From NCBI GenBank assembly GCA_021732995.1, contig JAKFWA010000071.1, positions 25,408 to 89,407 on the forward strand: a stretch of 64,000 bases of DNA. The letters are read 5' to 3'. A program made the position numbers and the translations under genes. Below the pieces are notes generated by a model, which did not search any database, was not told the DNA's origin, and saw nothing but the letters and a program-made list of their open reading frames with translations. Source of the stretch: Planctomycetaceae bacterium. GTDB lineage: Bacteria > Planctomycetota > Planctomycetia > Planctomycetales > Planctomycetaceae. Below, one piece after another: positions 46,314 through 54,047 of the stretch (position 1 is its first letter; each line of letters starts with the position of its first letter).

Positions 46314-47450
46314 ATGAATCTGCTCACGAAGTTGCTGCATCTGGGCAGTGCTCCCGATCGTGTTCGCTTTGCCGTTGTGGGACTGGGGAACTTCGCTCAG
46401 ACGGCCATACTGCCCGCGTTCGCGAATGCCAAAGACAAAGCGGAGCTCGCGGCCTTGGTCACAAGCGATCCTGAAAAGGCCAGCAAGCTCAGCAATGAGT
46501 ACAAAGTCGCAGCCTATAGCTACGATGACTACGCTGAGTTGCTGCGCAGTGGAAAGGTGGATGCCGTCTATATCGCGGTTCCGAACTCTGAACACCGGGC
46601 CTTCGCGGAACCGGCCGCCCGCGCCAAGGTTCATGTGCTTTGTGAAAAGCCATTGGCCTATTCGGTCGCGGATGCGCGGGCGATCTACAATTGCTGCCAG
46701 AAGCACAAGGTGCGGCTCATGACGGCTTACCGACTGCACTTTGAAGAAGGAAATCTGGCTGCTATCGCAGCAGTCCATTCCGGCCAGATTGGTGAAGCGC
46801 GGCTCTTCACGTCGGTGCACACCATGCAGGTGGCTGCTGACAACGTTCGTCTCGACGCGTCGCTCGGAGGTGGCCCTTTGGAAGACATCGGTATCTACTG
46901 TCTGAATGCCGCACGCTACATCTTCAAAGCCGAACCTGAGGCCGTGACGGCTGTCGCTGTTCACGGCAAGGACCGCCGGTTCAAAGAAGTGCCCGAAGCC
47001 GTCGCGGCGACATTGCGTTTCCCGAAAGATCGCCTGGCAACATTTTTATGCGGCTTCGGAGAGACTAAGGTGTCTGAATACCGAGTGATCGGCACTGAAG
47101 GCATACTGACGATGGACCCCGCATTCACCTGGAATGCCGCTATCGAGCAGACGATCACGCAGCAGCAAAAGTCGAAGACGACGGTCTTCAAGCACCGGGA
47201 TCAGGTGGCTGCGGAACTGATCTATTTCTCCGACTGCATTCGCCAGAATAAGGACCCGGAGCCATCAGGCTGGGAAGGTCTACTGGATGTGCGCATTATC
47301 GATGCGCTGCGCAAATCTTATCTCACGCAGCGAACCATCAAGCTGCCACCGCTCGCGAAGAAGACCCGGCCAACTCGTAAGCAGTCCATCGAGCGAAAAG
47401 CCGCCGGGAAACCCAAAGCGGTTAAGGCGCCTGCGCCATCCAAGGGGTAG
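46314..47450 (+). CDS. Gfo/Idh/MocA-family NAD(P)-dependent oxidoreductase
   Basis: A protein of 378 residues. The Rossmann domain opens with RFAVVGLGNFAQTAILPAFA. The conserved EKP motif is in VLCEKPLAYSVADARA, and the C-terminal GFO_IDH_MocA domain starts near GEARLFTSVHTMQ, with the conserved GGGPLEDIGIYCLNAARYIF. A basic Lys/Pro-rich tail (KKTRPTRKQSIERKAAGKPK) follows. It probably oxidises or reduces a sugar. The start at 46314 has AAGGAGA 6 bases upstream. No Tat signal is seen, unlike many planctomycete members, so it is cytosolic. It stands alone. Confidence 0.92.
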   Translation: MNLLTKLLHLGSAPDRVRFAVVGLGNFAQTAILPAFANAKDKAELAALVTSDPEKASKLSNEYKVAAYSYDDYAELLRSGKVDAVYIAVPNSEHRAFAEPAARAKVHVLCEKPLAYSVADARAIYNCCQKHKVRLMTAYRLHFEEGNLAAIAAVHSGQIGEARLFTSVHTMQVAADNVRLDASLGGGPLEDIGIYCLNAARYIFKAEPEAVTAVAVHGKDRRFKEVPEAVAATLRFPKDRLATFLCGFGETKVSEYRVIGTEGILTMDPAFTWNAAIEQTITQQQKSKTTVFKHRDQVAAELIYFSDCIRQNKDPEPSGWEGLLDVRIIDALRKSYLTQRTIKLPPLAKKTRPTRKQSIERKAAGKPKAVKAPAPSKG

Positions 47451-47532
47451 GTTTCGAGGTGTCAGTTGTGTTTCGTGCTGAGAGTATCGACCACGGCGCG
47501 GTATTATCCAACTTGCGATGTCGAAATGTGCT

Positions 47533-47611
47533 TGGTCGCTCCGGCTGTTCGGTTGCGGCAAACCGGAGTGCTAATGCCACAAGACATTACAACTTCAGCT
47601 TCTTGTCGCTC
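47533..47611 (+). repeat. Repeat family D, copy 1 (truncated at its right end)
   Basis: Matches the left half and centre of family D (CCGGAGTGCTAATGCCACAAG, then CTTCAGCTTCTTGTCGCTC) and then stops at the SUKH gene end. Same orientation as all other copies. The outermost left arm is diverged. Confidence 0.7.
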
Positions 47612-48545
47612 AACGAACAGCTTCGGCCTGAAGCTTCAGACAATACGTGTTCAAGGACTCTGCAACGTTCCGACCAAATCGAGTGATCCAGTCGTCCAAC
47701 TCCGGCATCATTAGATAGAGGGCCCCGTCACCACCAAGCATCACGATCAGGAGCGGATCCTGAACTACCCCCACTGGCGCCAGTCGAGATTCGCGTGTAT
47801 ACTCTCGCCATTTGGAAACTCGGCCAAGGCTGAGTTGCCGAGCTGCTTCTGCGGGACAAAACACGATTGTGAACGGCTCCGATCCATCGACTGTCCCGAT
47901 CTCGAGATTGCCAAACTCTTCAATGAATGATCGCTGAATAATACTCAACGAGTAACCCGCAGCCGTCAGTTCGGCGAACTCCTTCAGGCAATTGACACGT
48001 CGACCCGAATGCCATCCAACTTGCTCCAGGCAGGCAGTTGTAGCACGGCTAAGCTCAAGAGGGACCGGCCCCGAAAAGGTAAAGGCTTCTTGCTCGATTA
48101 AAGGTATCTGCCTGAACTCTCTGCATTCACAGATCGCGTTTATCGCATCGTAACGGTCAGAGCCGATAAAGACTAATACGCCATCACCTCCCCCGTAAAC
48201 TGCACCACCTTCATCAATCAGCAATTCGTAATGTCCATTTGAGGTAAATCCGATTGGAAGCAATTTACGAGCAAGCGATCGTTCGTATTCAGCGATATAC
48301 TTGGGACCACCTAAGCATGAAGCGTCCTGCAAAAACTCCGTACAGTTTCTGTAGCCAGCCACGATCGGTACATCAATGGCAAACTTGATGCCGCCAAATT
48401 CTCGGGCAAAGTTTATTGCACTGAAAAATGGGTTATAGCCCTTTTCGATAAGTGTGTTCACATAGGCGTCTGTGCTTAATTGCGTGCCGGGAGACCATCC
48501 GGCCGCCGTGAGCACGTCGATTGATTGGAATGTTAGTGGAATCAC
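47610..48545 (-). CDS. Tandem SUKH-3 family protein (immunity-type)
   Basis: A protein of 311 residues with two copies of the SUKH-3 fold. Copy 1 (about 5-150) has LTAAGWSPGTQLSTDAYVNT, then FAREFGGIKF, LLPIGFTSNGHYELLIDEGG and VYGGGDGVLVFIG. Copy 2 (about 165-311) has LEQVGWHSGRRVNCLKEFAE, FIEEFGNLEIG and APVGVVQDPLLIVMLGGDGA. SUKH proteins commonly neutralise toxins of contact-dependent or polymorphic systems. No toxin gene is seen next to it. The start is GTG at 48545, as no earlier or better start exists. Its TGA stop lies exactly at the broken edge of one family D repeat, and a full family D copy lies just upstream. Confidence 0.75.
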   Translation of the reverse strand: MIPLTFQSIDVLTAAGWSPGTQLSTDAYVNTLIEKGYNPFFSAINFAREFGGIKFAIDVPIVAGYRNCTEFLQDASCLGGPKYIAEYERSLARKLLPIGFTSNGHYELLIDEGGAVYGGGDGVLVFIGSDRYDAINAICECREFRQIPLIEQEAFTFSGPVPLELSRATTACLEQVGWHSGRRVNCLKEFAELTAAGYSLSIIQRSFIEEFGNLEIGTVDGSEPFTIVFCPAEAARQLSLGRVSKWREYTRESRLAPVGVVQDPLLIVMLGGDGALYLMMPELDDWITRFGRNVAESLNTYCLKLQAEAVR

Positions 48546-48570
48546 GCGAATGTCCTGACTGCAGTCGCAA

Positions 48571-48694
48571 TGGGTAGCCCCGGTTGTCGCGCGTACGGGC
48601 TACCGGAGTGGCACTGCCACAAGAAGTTACAATCTCGGCTTCTTGTCGCTTTGCGACCCCGGCAGGCCGAGTACAACCAACCGGCGCCAACCGC
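48571..48694 (+). repeat. Repeat family D, copy 2
   Basis: About 124 bases: GGGTAGCCCCGGTTG at the left, GGGCTACCGGAGTGGCACTG inside, and CGGCAGGCCGAGTACAACC to the right. The two halves can pair into a long imperfect hairpin. It lies 26 bases upstream of the SUKH start. Confidence 0.85.
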
Positions 48695-48755
48695 GAGAGT
48701 TGCGTCGTTCAGGTCGCTCCCGGCGAAACGTCAAAAAAATGTTTGTTCGTCGCGC

Positions 48756-50945
48756 CTAGAAGATTGGCAGTGGCTGACCAATACACAGGGGAAATGGCCG
48801 GCCCTGCAGGTCGTGGATTTCAAATGTCGTATCAATCCCCAGAGCATGGAAGATCGTGGCGTGCAGATCTTCGGGGCCGCACGGCAGTTCGGCGGGGGCG
48901 GAGCCGCGAGCATCAGAGCTGCCATACACCTGGCCGCCGCGGACTCCTCCACCCGCAAAGACCACGGAATAGCATCCTGGATAATGGTCGCGGCCTGCTG
49001 CGGGATTGATGTTCGGCGTGCGACCGAACTCGGTCATTATAATAACCAGAGTTTCATCGAGAGTTCCTCGGTCGGCCAGATCGGTCAGGAGCGCCGACGC
49101 GGCACGATCAAGCGGCGGTAGCAGATCGTTCGTCAATCGCTGGAAATTGTTAGTGTGCGTGTCCCAGTTATCGCCAGACGATCCATTCAAATCTCCCACC
49201 GAGCAGTAAACGGTGACGAGCGGAACTCCGGCCTCGGTCAGTCGGCGCGCCTGCATCACACTTTGCGAGCAAATATGATCGCCATAAGCCTCACGCATCG
49301 AACGAGGTTCGCGACGTAGATCGAAGGCCGCACGCACCTGAGGTGAGAACAGCATGTTCATCGCCTTCTCGCGATTGCGTTCTACCTGCGACGCTGGACT
49401 CTGCAGCCGGACCTGCGAATCAAAGGTTTCCAGCGTCGATAATAGTTCTCGGCGAGATGTTAACCGCGATTCATTCACGCCCGGTGCCAGATTCAAGTTT
49501 ACTTCCGCACCCGCTGGCGAAACTCCCTTATACGGCGTCCCCTTCGCTGGGCGGACGTAGATCGGATCGTACTGCGCTCCCAGAAATCCGCCGTATTGGC
49601 CATTCAACAGGCCGCGATCTGCAATCTGATACGGAATACTGATCGTTCGTGGTAACGCATCGCCCAACGACGTGACGGCCGCTTCGTCGTCATCCGCAAC
49701 CTTAGCGTCAGCAGGTATATCGCCGTCGATCAATGCGAGTTGAACATCGCGAAAGACAGTATCATCATACGACGTATTGCCGGGACCGTTCAGCATCGCC
49801 AGCGTCAGATAGCGCTGGCCGGCCGAGAAATACAGTGTGAAATTGTGAGACTTGTCGAGCCGCGACAACTCTTCCGACAGGGCCACCCGCTTCCCATCAA
49901 TCCATACCCCTCCCTGAACTTGAGCGGCCTCGAGAATCGAACCGTTCGCACCGACGCGTGCCGACAACTTCAGGGGACCACTCGCATTCTCGAAATGCTT
50001 CTTGCGGATCTGATCGAGGTCAAACGTGATGAATTTATTGGCGTGCGCACCAAAACCAGCGTGAGGTCGATTCGGTTCTCCATCGCCTGACAGAAAAAGG
50101 TTTCCGCCGCGGCCGTGAGTGTCGCTTCCCCAATCACCCGCCGTGCCGTCTCCCGAAATTGATCCGGTAAAGTCTCCGACGGGTCCGTTCACCTGGCGAG
50201 TCAGCGGCGTTCGAGCCTGACTCGACTCGGCAATCATTCCGATCAATTCGACGGTCTCATGATTCGTGTAACCGTCCTGCCGCCCGAACGTACCGACCGG
50301 GAAAGTGCCAGGACCAAGGACATCGGTGCTGAGACTGACCGCCTTGATCACCTTGTCAGCGGCTCGCTCGCTGGCTGGTTCAGAACGTGCTGCGGTGACC
50401 GGTGCGGTCTGCGGATCACTCACGTTGTCCGCTCCCGGATCCATTCCAGTCTTCGAGCGGACGAGTGCGACCTGCGAACCGAGCGACGGCCAGTCGGCGC
50501 GGGAGGGCATGATTGGGGGCAATCCCAACACCATCGGTTGGTGTCCCGTCAAATTCCAGTAAGCCGCCTCGCGATGATCGGCAGCCTTGTGACAAACGCT
50601 GCGCACGATCGCCAGGCGATCGACTTGCCGAGCCAGTAACGGCAGGTGCGGCCCGATCATTGTGCCTGGAACTGATGTCATGATCGGAAGGAACGCGCCG
50701 CGAATTTCTGCGGGACCGTTCGGCTTCAAATCCCAAGTATCGAGATGACTCATCCCGCCCCAGGCAAATAGCACAATGCACGATTTTGCCCGTCCAAATC
50801 CGTCTAATGAGGCGGTTCCGGCACCTCGCACTGGACGAGAACTCCCGGCCAGAAGCTGCGGGATCGTTAGCCCGGCTGCTCCCAATTGAACGAACTGGCG
50901 GCGAGTTTGACCGGACCTGGAATCACCGACGCGAGAGGAATCCAT
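48756..50945 (-). CDS. DUF1501 protein with an inserted beta-sandwich domain
   Basis: A protein of 729 residues against about 450-490 for usual DUF1501 proteins. A twin-arginine-like start (GQTRRQFVQLGAAGLTIPQL) is followed by IVLFAWGGMSHLDTWDLKPN, DHREAAYWNLTGHQP, and near the end VTVYCSVGDLNGSSGDNWDT, MTEFGRTPNINPAAGRDHYP and EDLHATIFHALGIDT. Inserted at about residues 265-395 is an NPCBM/jelly-roll-like domain (HANKFITFDLDQIRKKHFEN, ILEAAQVQGGVWIDGKRVAL, RYLTLAMLNGPG), which may bind carbohydrate. It lies 41 bases downstream of the GntR regulator, so both form one operon. Confidence 0.88.
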   Translation of the reverse strand: MDSSRVGDSRSGQTRRQFVQLGAAGLTIPQLLAGSSRPVRGAGTASLDGFGRAKSCIVLFAWGGMSHLDTWDLKPNGPAEIRGAFLPIMTSVPGTMIGPHLPLLARQVDRLAIVRSVCHKAADHREAAYWNLTGHQPMVLGLPPIMPSRADWPSLGSQVALVRSKTGMDPGADNVSDPQTAPVTAARSEPASERAADKVIKAVSLSTDVLGPGTFPVGTFGRQDGYTNHETVELIGMIAESSQARTPLTRQVNGPVGDFTGSISGDGTAGDWGSDTHGRGGNLFLSGDGEPNRPHAGFGAHANKFITFDLDQIRKKHFENASGPLKLSARVGANGSILEAAQVQGGVWIDGKRVALSEELSRLDKSHNFTLYFSAGQRYLTLAMLNGPGNTSYDDTVFRDVQLALIDGDIPADAKVADDDEAAVTSLGDALPRTISIPYQIADRGLLNGQYGGFLGAQYDPIYVRPAKGTPYKGVSPAGAEVNLNLAPGVNESRLTSRRELLSTLETFDSQVRLQSPASQVERNREKAMNMLFSPQVRAAFDLRREPRSMREAYGDHICSQSVMQARRLTEAGVPLVTVYCSVGDLNGSSGDNWDTHTNNFQRLTNDLLPPLDRAASALLTDLADRGTLDETLVIIMTEFGRTPNINPAAGRDHYPGCYSVVFAGGGVRGGQVYGSSDARGSAPAELPCGPEDLHATIFHALGIDTTFEIHDLQGRPFPLCIGQPLPIF

Positions 50946-50986
50946 GTAAGTTCTCCCGGAATTTCGACGTTCAGAACCGCGAAAGC

Positions 50987-51688
50987 TCAGTCCAGCAAGT
51001 CGAGCTTGGCCAGTTCAAGATGAGACATCATTTCTTGTTGAGCCCCGAACACATCGCGTCGTCGTATCGCCTCCAACACGCGACGATGCCCGCTGACAGC
51101 TCGTTCGGCCCCCGTCTTGAAGTTCGTTCTGGAGAACGATTCGCGCAACAGCTCGGCAAGCGTTCCGAGGAACATGCCAAAAACCGCGTTACCCGTTGAG
51201 GCCGCAAGGAGCGAGTGAAATCGCAAGTCGGCATCGATCTGTTCGGACAGCTTGAGAGCAGTCGCCTGAGCATGGATCGCGGCTGCCATCTGCTCCATCT
51301 GCTCCACCGTCGCGCGTTCTGCAGCCAGACCGGCGATCGCTCGCTCCAAAGGAAGACGAACTTCAATCAGGTCGAGCAGCGTGCCATCGCTCCGCTTGAC
51401 CAGCGAGACCATCGTATCCACCGCAAATTGGGCCGTTGCGGGCTTCACTCGTGGCTTGCGCCCCTGAGCCACTTCCACCAACCCCTCGGCTCGCAGCATT
51501 CGCATCGCTTCGCGGATGACCGTGCGGGAAACGCCCAGCATCTGAGCGAGTCCCCCTTCCGGGGGAAGCTCCCCACCGGGAGCAAATTCCTTGCTCAGGA
51601 TTCGAGCCCGCAGTTGCTCCAGCACCTGATCAACAAGCGCAAGTCTTTTCTGCACAGGCGGAAACGACGGACCAATCTCCGTAATCAT
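50987..51688 (-). CDS. FadR-subfamily GntR transcriptional regulator
   Basis: A protein of 233 residues. The winged helix-turn-helix lies at residues about 15-75 (LRARILSKEFAPGGELPPEG, MLGVSRTVIREAMRMLRAEG, LVEVAQGRKPRV). The all-helical FCD ligand domain occupies 95-225 (LLDLIEVRLPLERAIAGLAA, DADLRFHSLLAASTGN with the metal-site type D and H, SGHRRVLEAIRRRD). ATG at 51688 has GGAG 9 bases upstream, and the frame before it is not protein-like. A perfect palindrome at 51734-51754 upstream suggests autoregulation together with the downstream DUF1501 gene. Confidence 0.92.
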   Translation of the reverse strand: MITEIGPSFPPVQKRLALVDQVLEQLRARILSKEFAPGGELPPEGGLAQMLGVSRTVIREAMRMLRAEGLVEVAQGRKPRVKPATAQFAVDTMVSLVKRSDGTLLDLIEVRLPLERAIAGLAAERATVEQMEQMAAAIHAQATALKLSEQIDADLRFHSLLAASTGNAVFGMFLGTLAELLRESFSRTNFKTGAERAVSGHRRVLEAIRRRDVFGAQQEMMSHLELAKLDLLD

Positions 51689-51733
51689 GCTGCATGCTCC
51701 GCGCCAAACCGAACTGGCTCTCCACTCTAGCAG

Positions 51734-51754
51734 ATAACATATATGATATGTTAT
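51734..51754. promoter_or_regulatory. Palindromic operator candidate of the GntR regulator
   Basis: ATAACATAT-ATG-ATATGTTAT is a perfect 9-bp inverted repeat with a 3-base centre, AT-rich in a GC-rich setting, 46-66 bases before the regulator's start. The size and symmetry suit a dimeric GntR/FadR-type protein. Confidence 0.65.
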
Positions 51755-52290
51755 GTGTCGGCAAGACAATTACCCGAATTGAAGACAGCGACTGCTCGCC
51801 TACCGATTCCTGGAGCCATTCGCTTCCAGCCAGAACACCGCCAATGCATGGCTGGCGTCCTTAGTCCCGGCCATCGCCTGAAGAACGCGGAGAGGTGGTG
51901 AGTGTTTGCCGCCGAAACGTGGGGCACGTTTCCAACGTGCCTGAAACGAAGCACGATGGAATCGTGTTCCACAAAAGAATCACAGCCTCGGAGCGTTTCA
52001 AAACTCTCGCCGCCACAAGCCGCCACAACCTGATCAGCACATGGCGAAAGAACCACATCCAAGCACTCTGCGATCAAATGCTCAAACGAACGGCAGTCGC
52101 TCCGACTTGATGAAGCAGAAGCCTCTTCGACGGACTCGCCGAGGGACCTTCTGTAGCTGGGGACAAGAGTCACAGCTCAGAGATTATGCTCAAGTTGTGA
52201 CCGGCAGCCTTCTGCCGCTCGGGCAAGTTGGCGCGATTCTTTTCCCTGCTTGAGGACCAGCGGTTCAAACCCCGTTGCTACTTCACCGAC
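51755..52290. other. Gap with minor palindromes, no gene
   Basis: It contains family G copy 2 (GGGGCACGTTTCCAACGTGCC, about 51921-51941) and a second hairpin, CACGATGGAATCGTG, at about 51951-51965. Open frames here have no coding character. It lies between the divergent regulator and acetyltransferase genes. Confidence 0.5.
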
Positions 52291-52770
52291 ATGGATCCAA
52301 CAGTCATCAGTCGTGTTCGCCTCCGCGATATCGTGCCGGACGACTTGCCGAGGATGTACGAATTCAATCTCGACCCGGACGCCAATCGTCTCGCAGGGAC
52401 TATCCCCCGGAGCGCCGATGCTTTTAAGGCCAACTGGGAAAGCGCACTGGCAGACTCGAACGTCGTTGCCAAAGCGATTTCAGTAGGCGACCTGCTGACA
52501 GGCTATATTTCTTGTTTCAAACGTGATGATAGTTATTCTGTCGGCTATTGGGTGGGCAAGAATTTCTGGGGACAGGGTATCGCTTCCAGAGCTTTAGAGT
52601 TGCTCTTGAACGAGGTTACGATTCGTCCCTTGTACGCCCAGGTTGCGACTAGTAACTGGGCGTCGCTAAGGGTGCTACAGAAACACGGTTTCGTGATTCA
52701 ACGCGTCCAAATAGAGCCTGCAGACGATCGTTATCTCGAATGCGAAGTGGCTTTTCTCGTTTTGGAATGA
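52291..52770 (+). CDS. GNAT-family N-acetyltransferase
   Basis: A protein of 159 residues of the Acetyltransf_3/RimJ-like type. It opens VISRVRLRDIVPDDLPRMYE and has YSVGYWVGKNFWGQGIASRA, where the motif GxxxWGQGIA binds acetyl-CoA, then LYAQVATSNWASLRVLQKHG and a final strand ECEVAFLVLE. It would acetylate an amine such as a protein N-terminus or a small molecule. ATG at 52291 is the only good start; a TTG at 52228 is also in frame. No operon partner is obvious. Confidence 0.88.
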   Translation: MDPTVISRVRLRDIVPDDLPRMYEFNLDPDANRLAGTIPRSADAFKANWESALADSNVVAKAISVGDLLTGYISCFKRDDSYSVGYWVGKNFWGQGIASRALELLLNEVTIRPLYAQVATSNWASLRVLQKHGFVIQRVQIEPADDRYLECEVAFLVLE

Positions 52771-52896
52771 GTGGTTTGGAGGACGGTCCTCAAACCGCGC
52801 CGAAATAGAAATTACGCTGGGTGGCCCGTGATACTCTAGCGACATTCGTACGATCGACTTTCGAATGACGTTCAACCAGCACAAGCGGAGTCGCTA

Positions 52897-53226
52897 ATGC
52901 CCTTCGATCAAGCACTCGCCGCTCGCATCCGTAACACTCTGGCCCGCAAACGTGGTATCGAAGAGAAGAAGCTGTTCGGCTGTGTCGGCTTCTTGCTCAA
53001 CGGCCACGTGCTCGCTGGCGTCTGGAAGGACTCGTTGATTGTCCGTCTCAGCCCTGACGTCTACGAGGATCTGCTGAGAGCTCCGCATGTCCGCGAGTTC
53101 GATATTACCGGCAAGCCGATGACAGGCTGGGTCGTCGTCGAACCAGAAGGCATCGAAGACGATGATTCGTTGAGAGGTTGGATCGGACTGGCGACGAGTT
53201 TCGTGAAAACATTGCCGAAGAAGTGA
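52897..53226 (+). CDS. TfoX N-terminal domain protein
   Basis: A protein of 109 residues that fits the TfoX_N fold: FDQALAARIRNTLARKRGIE, then KKLFGCVGFLLNGHVLAGVW, KDSLIVRLSPDVYEDLLRAP, and the C-terminal MTGWVVVEPEGIEDDDSLRG. TfoX/Sxy proteins regulate competence in proteobacteria, but single-domain TfoX_N proteins in other phyla have no known role. No signal peptide is seen. The start has GGAG about 8 bases upstream. It is a single gene. Confidence 0.88.
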   Translation: MPFDQALAARIRNTLARKRGIEEKKLFGCVGFLLNGHVLAGVWKDSLIVRLSPDVYEDLLRAPHVREFDITGKPMTGWVVVEPEGIEDDDSLRGWIGLATSFVKTLPKK

Positions 53227-53334
53227 GCCCGGCTATCCTCAGCGGTTGTTCAATACGTCATTTCTGCAACTGGCCGAGTCCTTGCTCGCCTATTGTCAGC
53301 TCATGAACGAGGCCTGGGCGTTCGGAAGGTCGCG

Positions 53335-53424
53335 GGGTGGCACTGCCACAAGACGTTACTATTTCAGCTTCGTGTCGCTCTGCGACTCCGATAGGCCGAG
53401 TACAGCCAACCGGGGTCACCCGCG
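53335..53424 (+). repeat. Repeat family D, copy 3 (left arm missing)
   Basis: GGGGTGGCACTGCCACAAGAC, then CGTGTCGCTCTGCGACTCCG and AGCCAACCGGGGTCACCCGCG. The outer left arm (GGTTGCCCG...) is absent, as in copy 6. Confidence 0.8.
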
Positions 53425-53518
53425 TGTGGCTCTAAATTGGATTGATGTACTGTAGATCCGCTGAGCTGCAACCTATGATTCCGCCCAGGGGAAGTGCTTT
53501 CCAACTGGAGCCCGTCGC

Positions 53519-53980
53519 ATGAAATGCCATTTGACTATTGGTCTGCTGCTCGTACCCATCGGACTCGGGTCGCAGGCACAGGCTGGAATGCCGGCCCTCT
53601 TGCCTTCGAGCTGGACGGTCGACACCGAGTGGGAAGAGCAGCATCCGCCGGGTGAGAACCTGGCAGTTCATTCGCAGGTGCAGACACTGTCGTTTTTTGT
53701 CGTGGCCTTTCTGGTGGGCACGAAATGCCTGCAGTGGATCTGGAATGCCGCACGCAAGGACTTTCCGTTCTTGCCGCAACTGGGTTATGGACGTGCGCTG
53801 AGCCTGACGCTGTTGTGGGGCTGCTTGTTTGTAGTCGTGCTGACGATGATCAGTGGAGCTCGCGAGTTGATGACGCCGGGCGCGTGGCGAAAGTCCGGTT
53901 GGACTTATCAGCTGGAGAACAGTCCCACGCAGCGCGATGGTGAATCGTCGCCGACGGCCAACTCATCTGTATCCCCTTAA
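53519..53980 (+). CDS. Unknown exported or membrane protein
   Basis: A protein of 153 residues with no family recognised. A signal peptide is likely (MKCHLTIGLLLVPIGLGSQAQAG). Two hydrophobic helices follow (about 55-72, LSFFVVAFLVGTKCLQWIWN, and 92-110, SLTLLWGCLFVVVLTMISGA) and the end is polar and Ser-rich. It starts 68 bases before the DUF1559-type gene (54048) and could be in one operon with it. Family D copies lie on either side of the pair (53335 and 55294). Confidence 0.6.
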   Translation: MKCHLTIGLLLVPIGLGSQAQAGMPALLPSSWTVDTEWEEQHPPGENLAVHSQVQTLSFFVVAFLVGTKCLQWIWNAARKDFPFLPQLGYGRALSLTLLWGCLFVVVLTMISGARELMTPGAWRKSGWTYQLENSPTQRDGESSPTANSSVSP

Positions 53981-54047
53981 TCGCCATCCTGGGTCGATCA
54001 GTCTTCAGAGCTTAAAGAGATCCATCCCCTGTAAGCCAGGCAGCACC

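Noticed and set aside
45801..46327. Short frames on both strands in the gap before the oxidoreductase gene
   Set aside because: None has a ribosome site or a recognisable domain.
51751..52173. 140-residue minus-strand frame upstream of the GntR gene
   Set aside because: It covers the operator and two palindromic repeats and has a random-looking composition.
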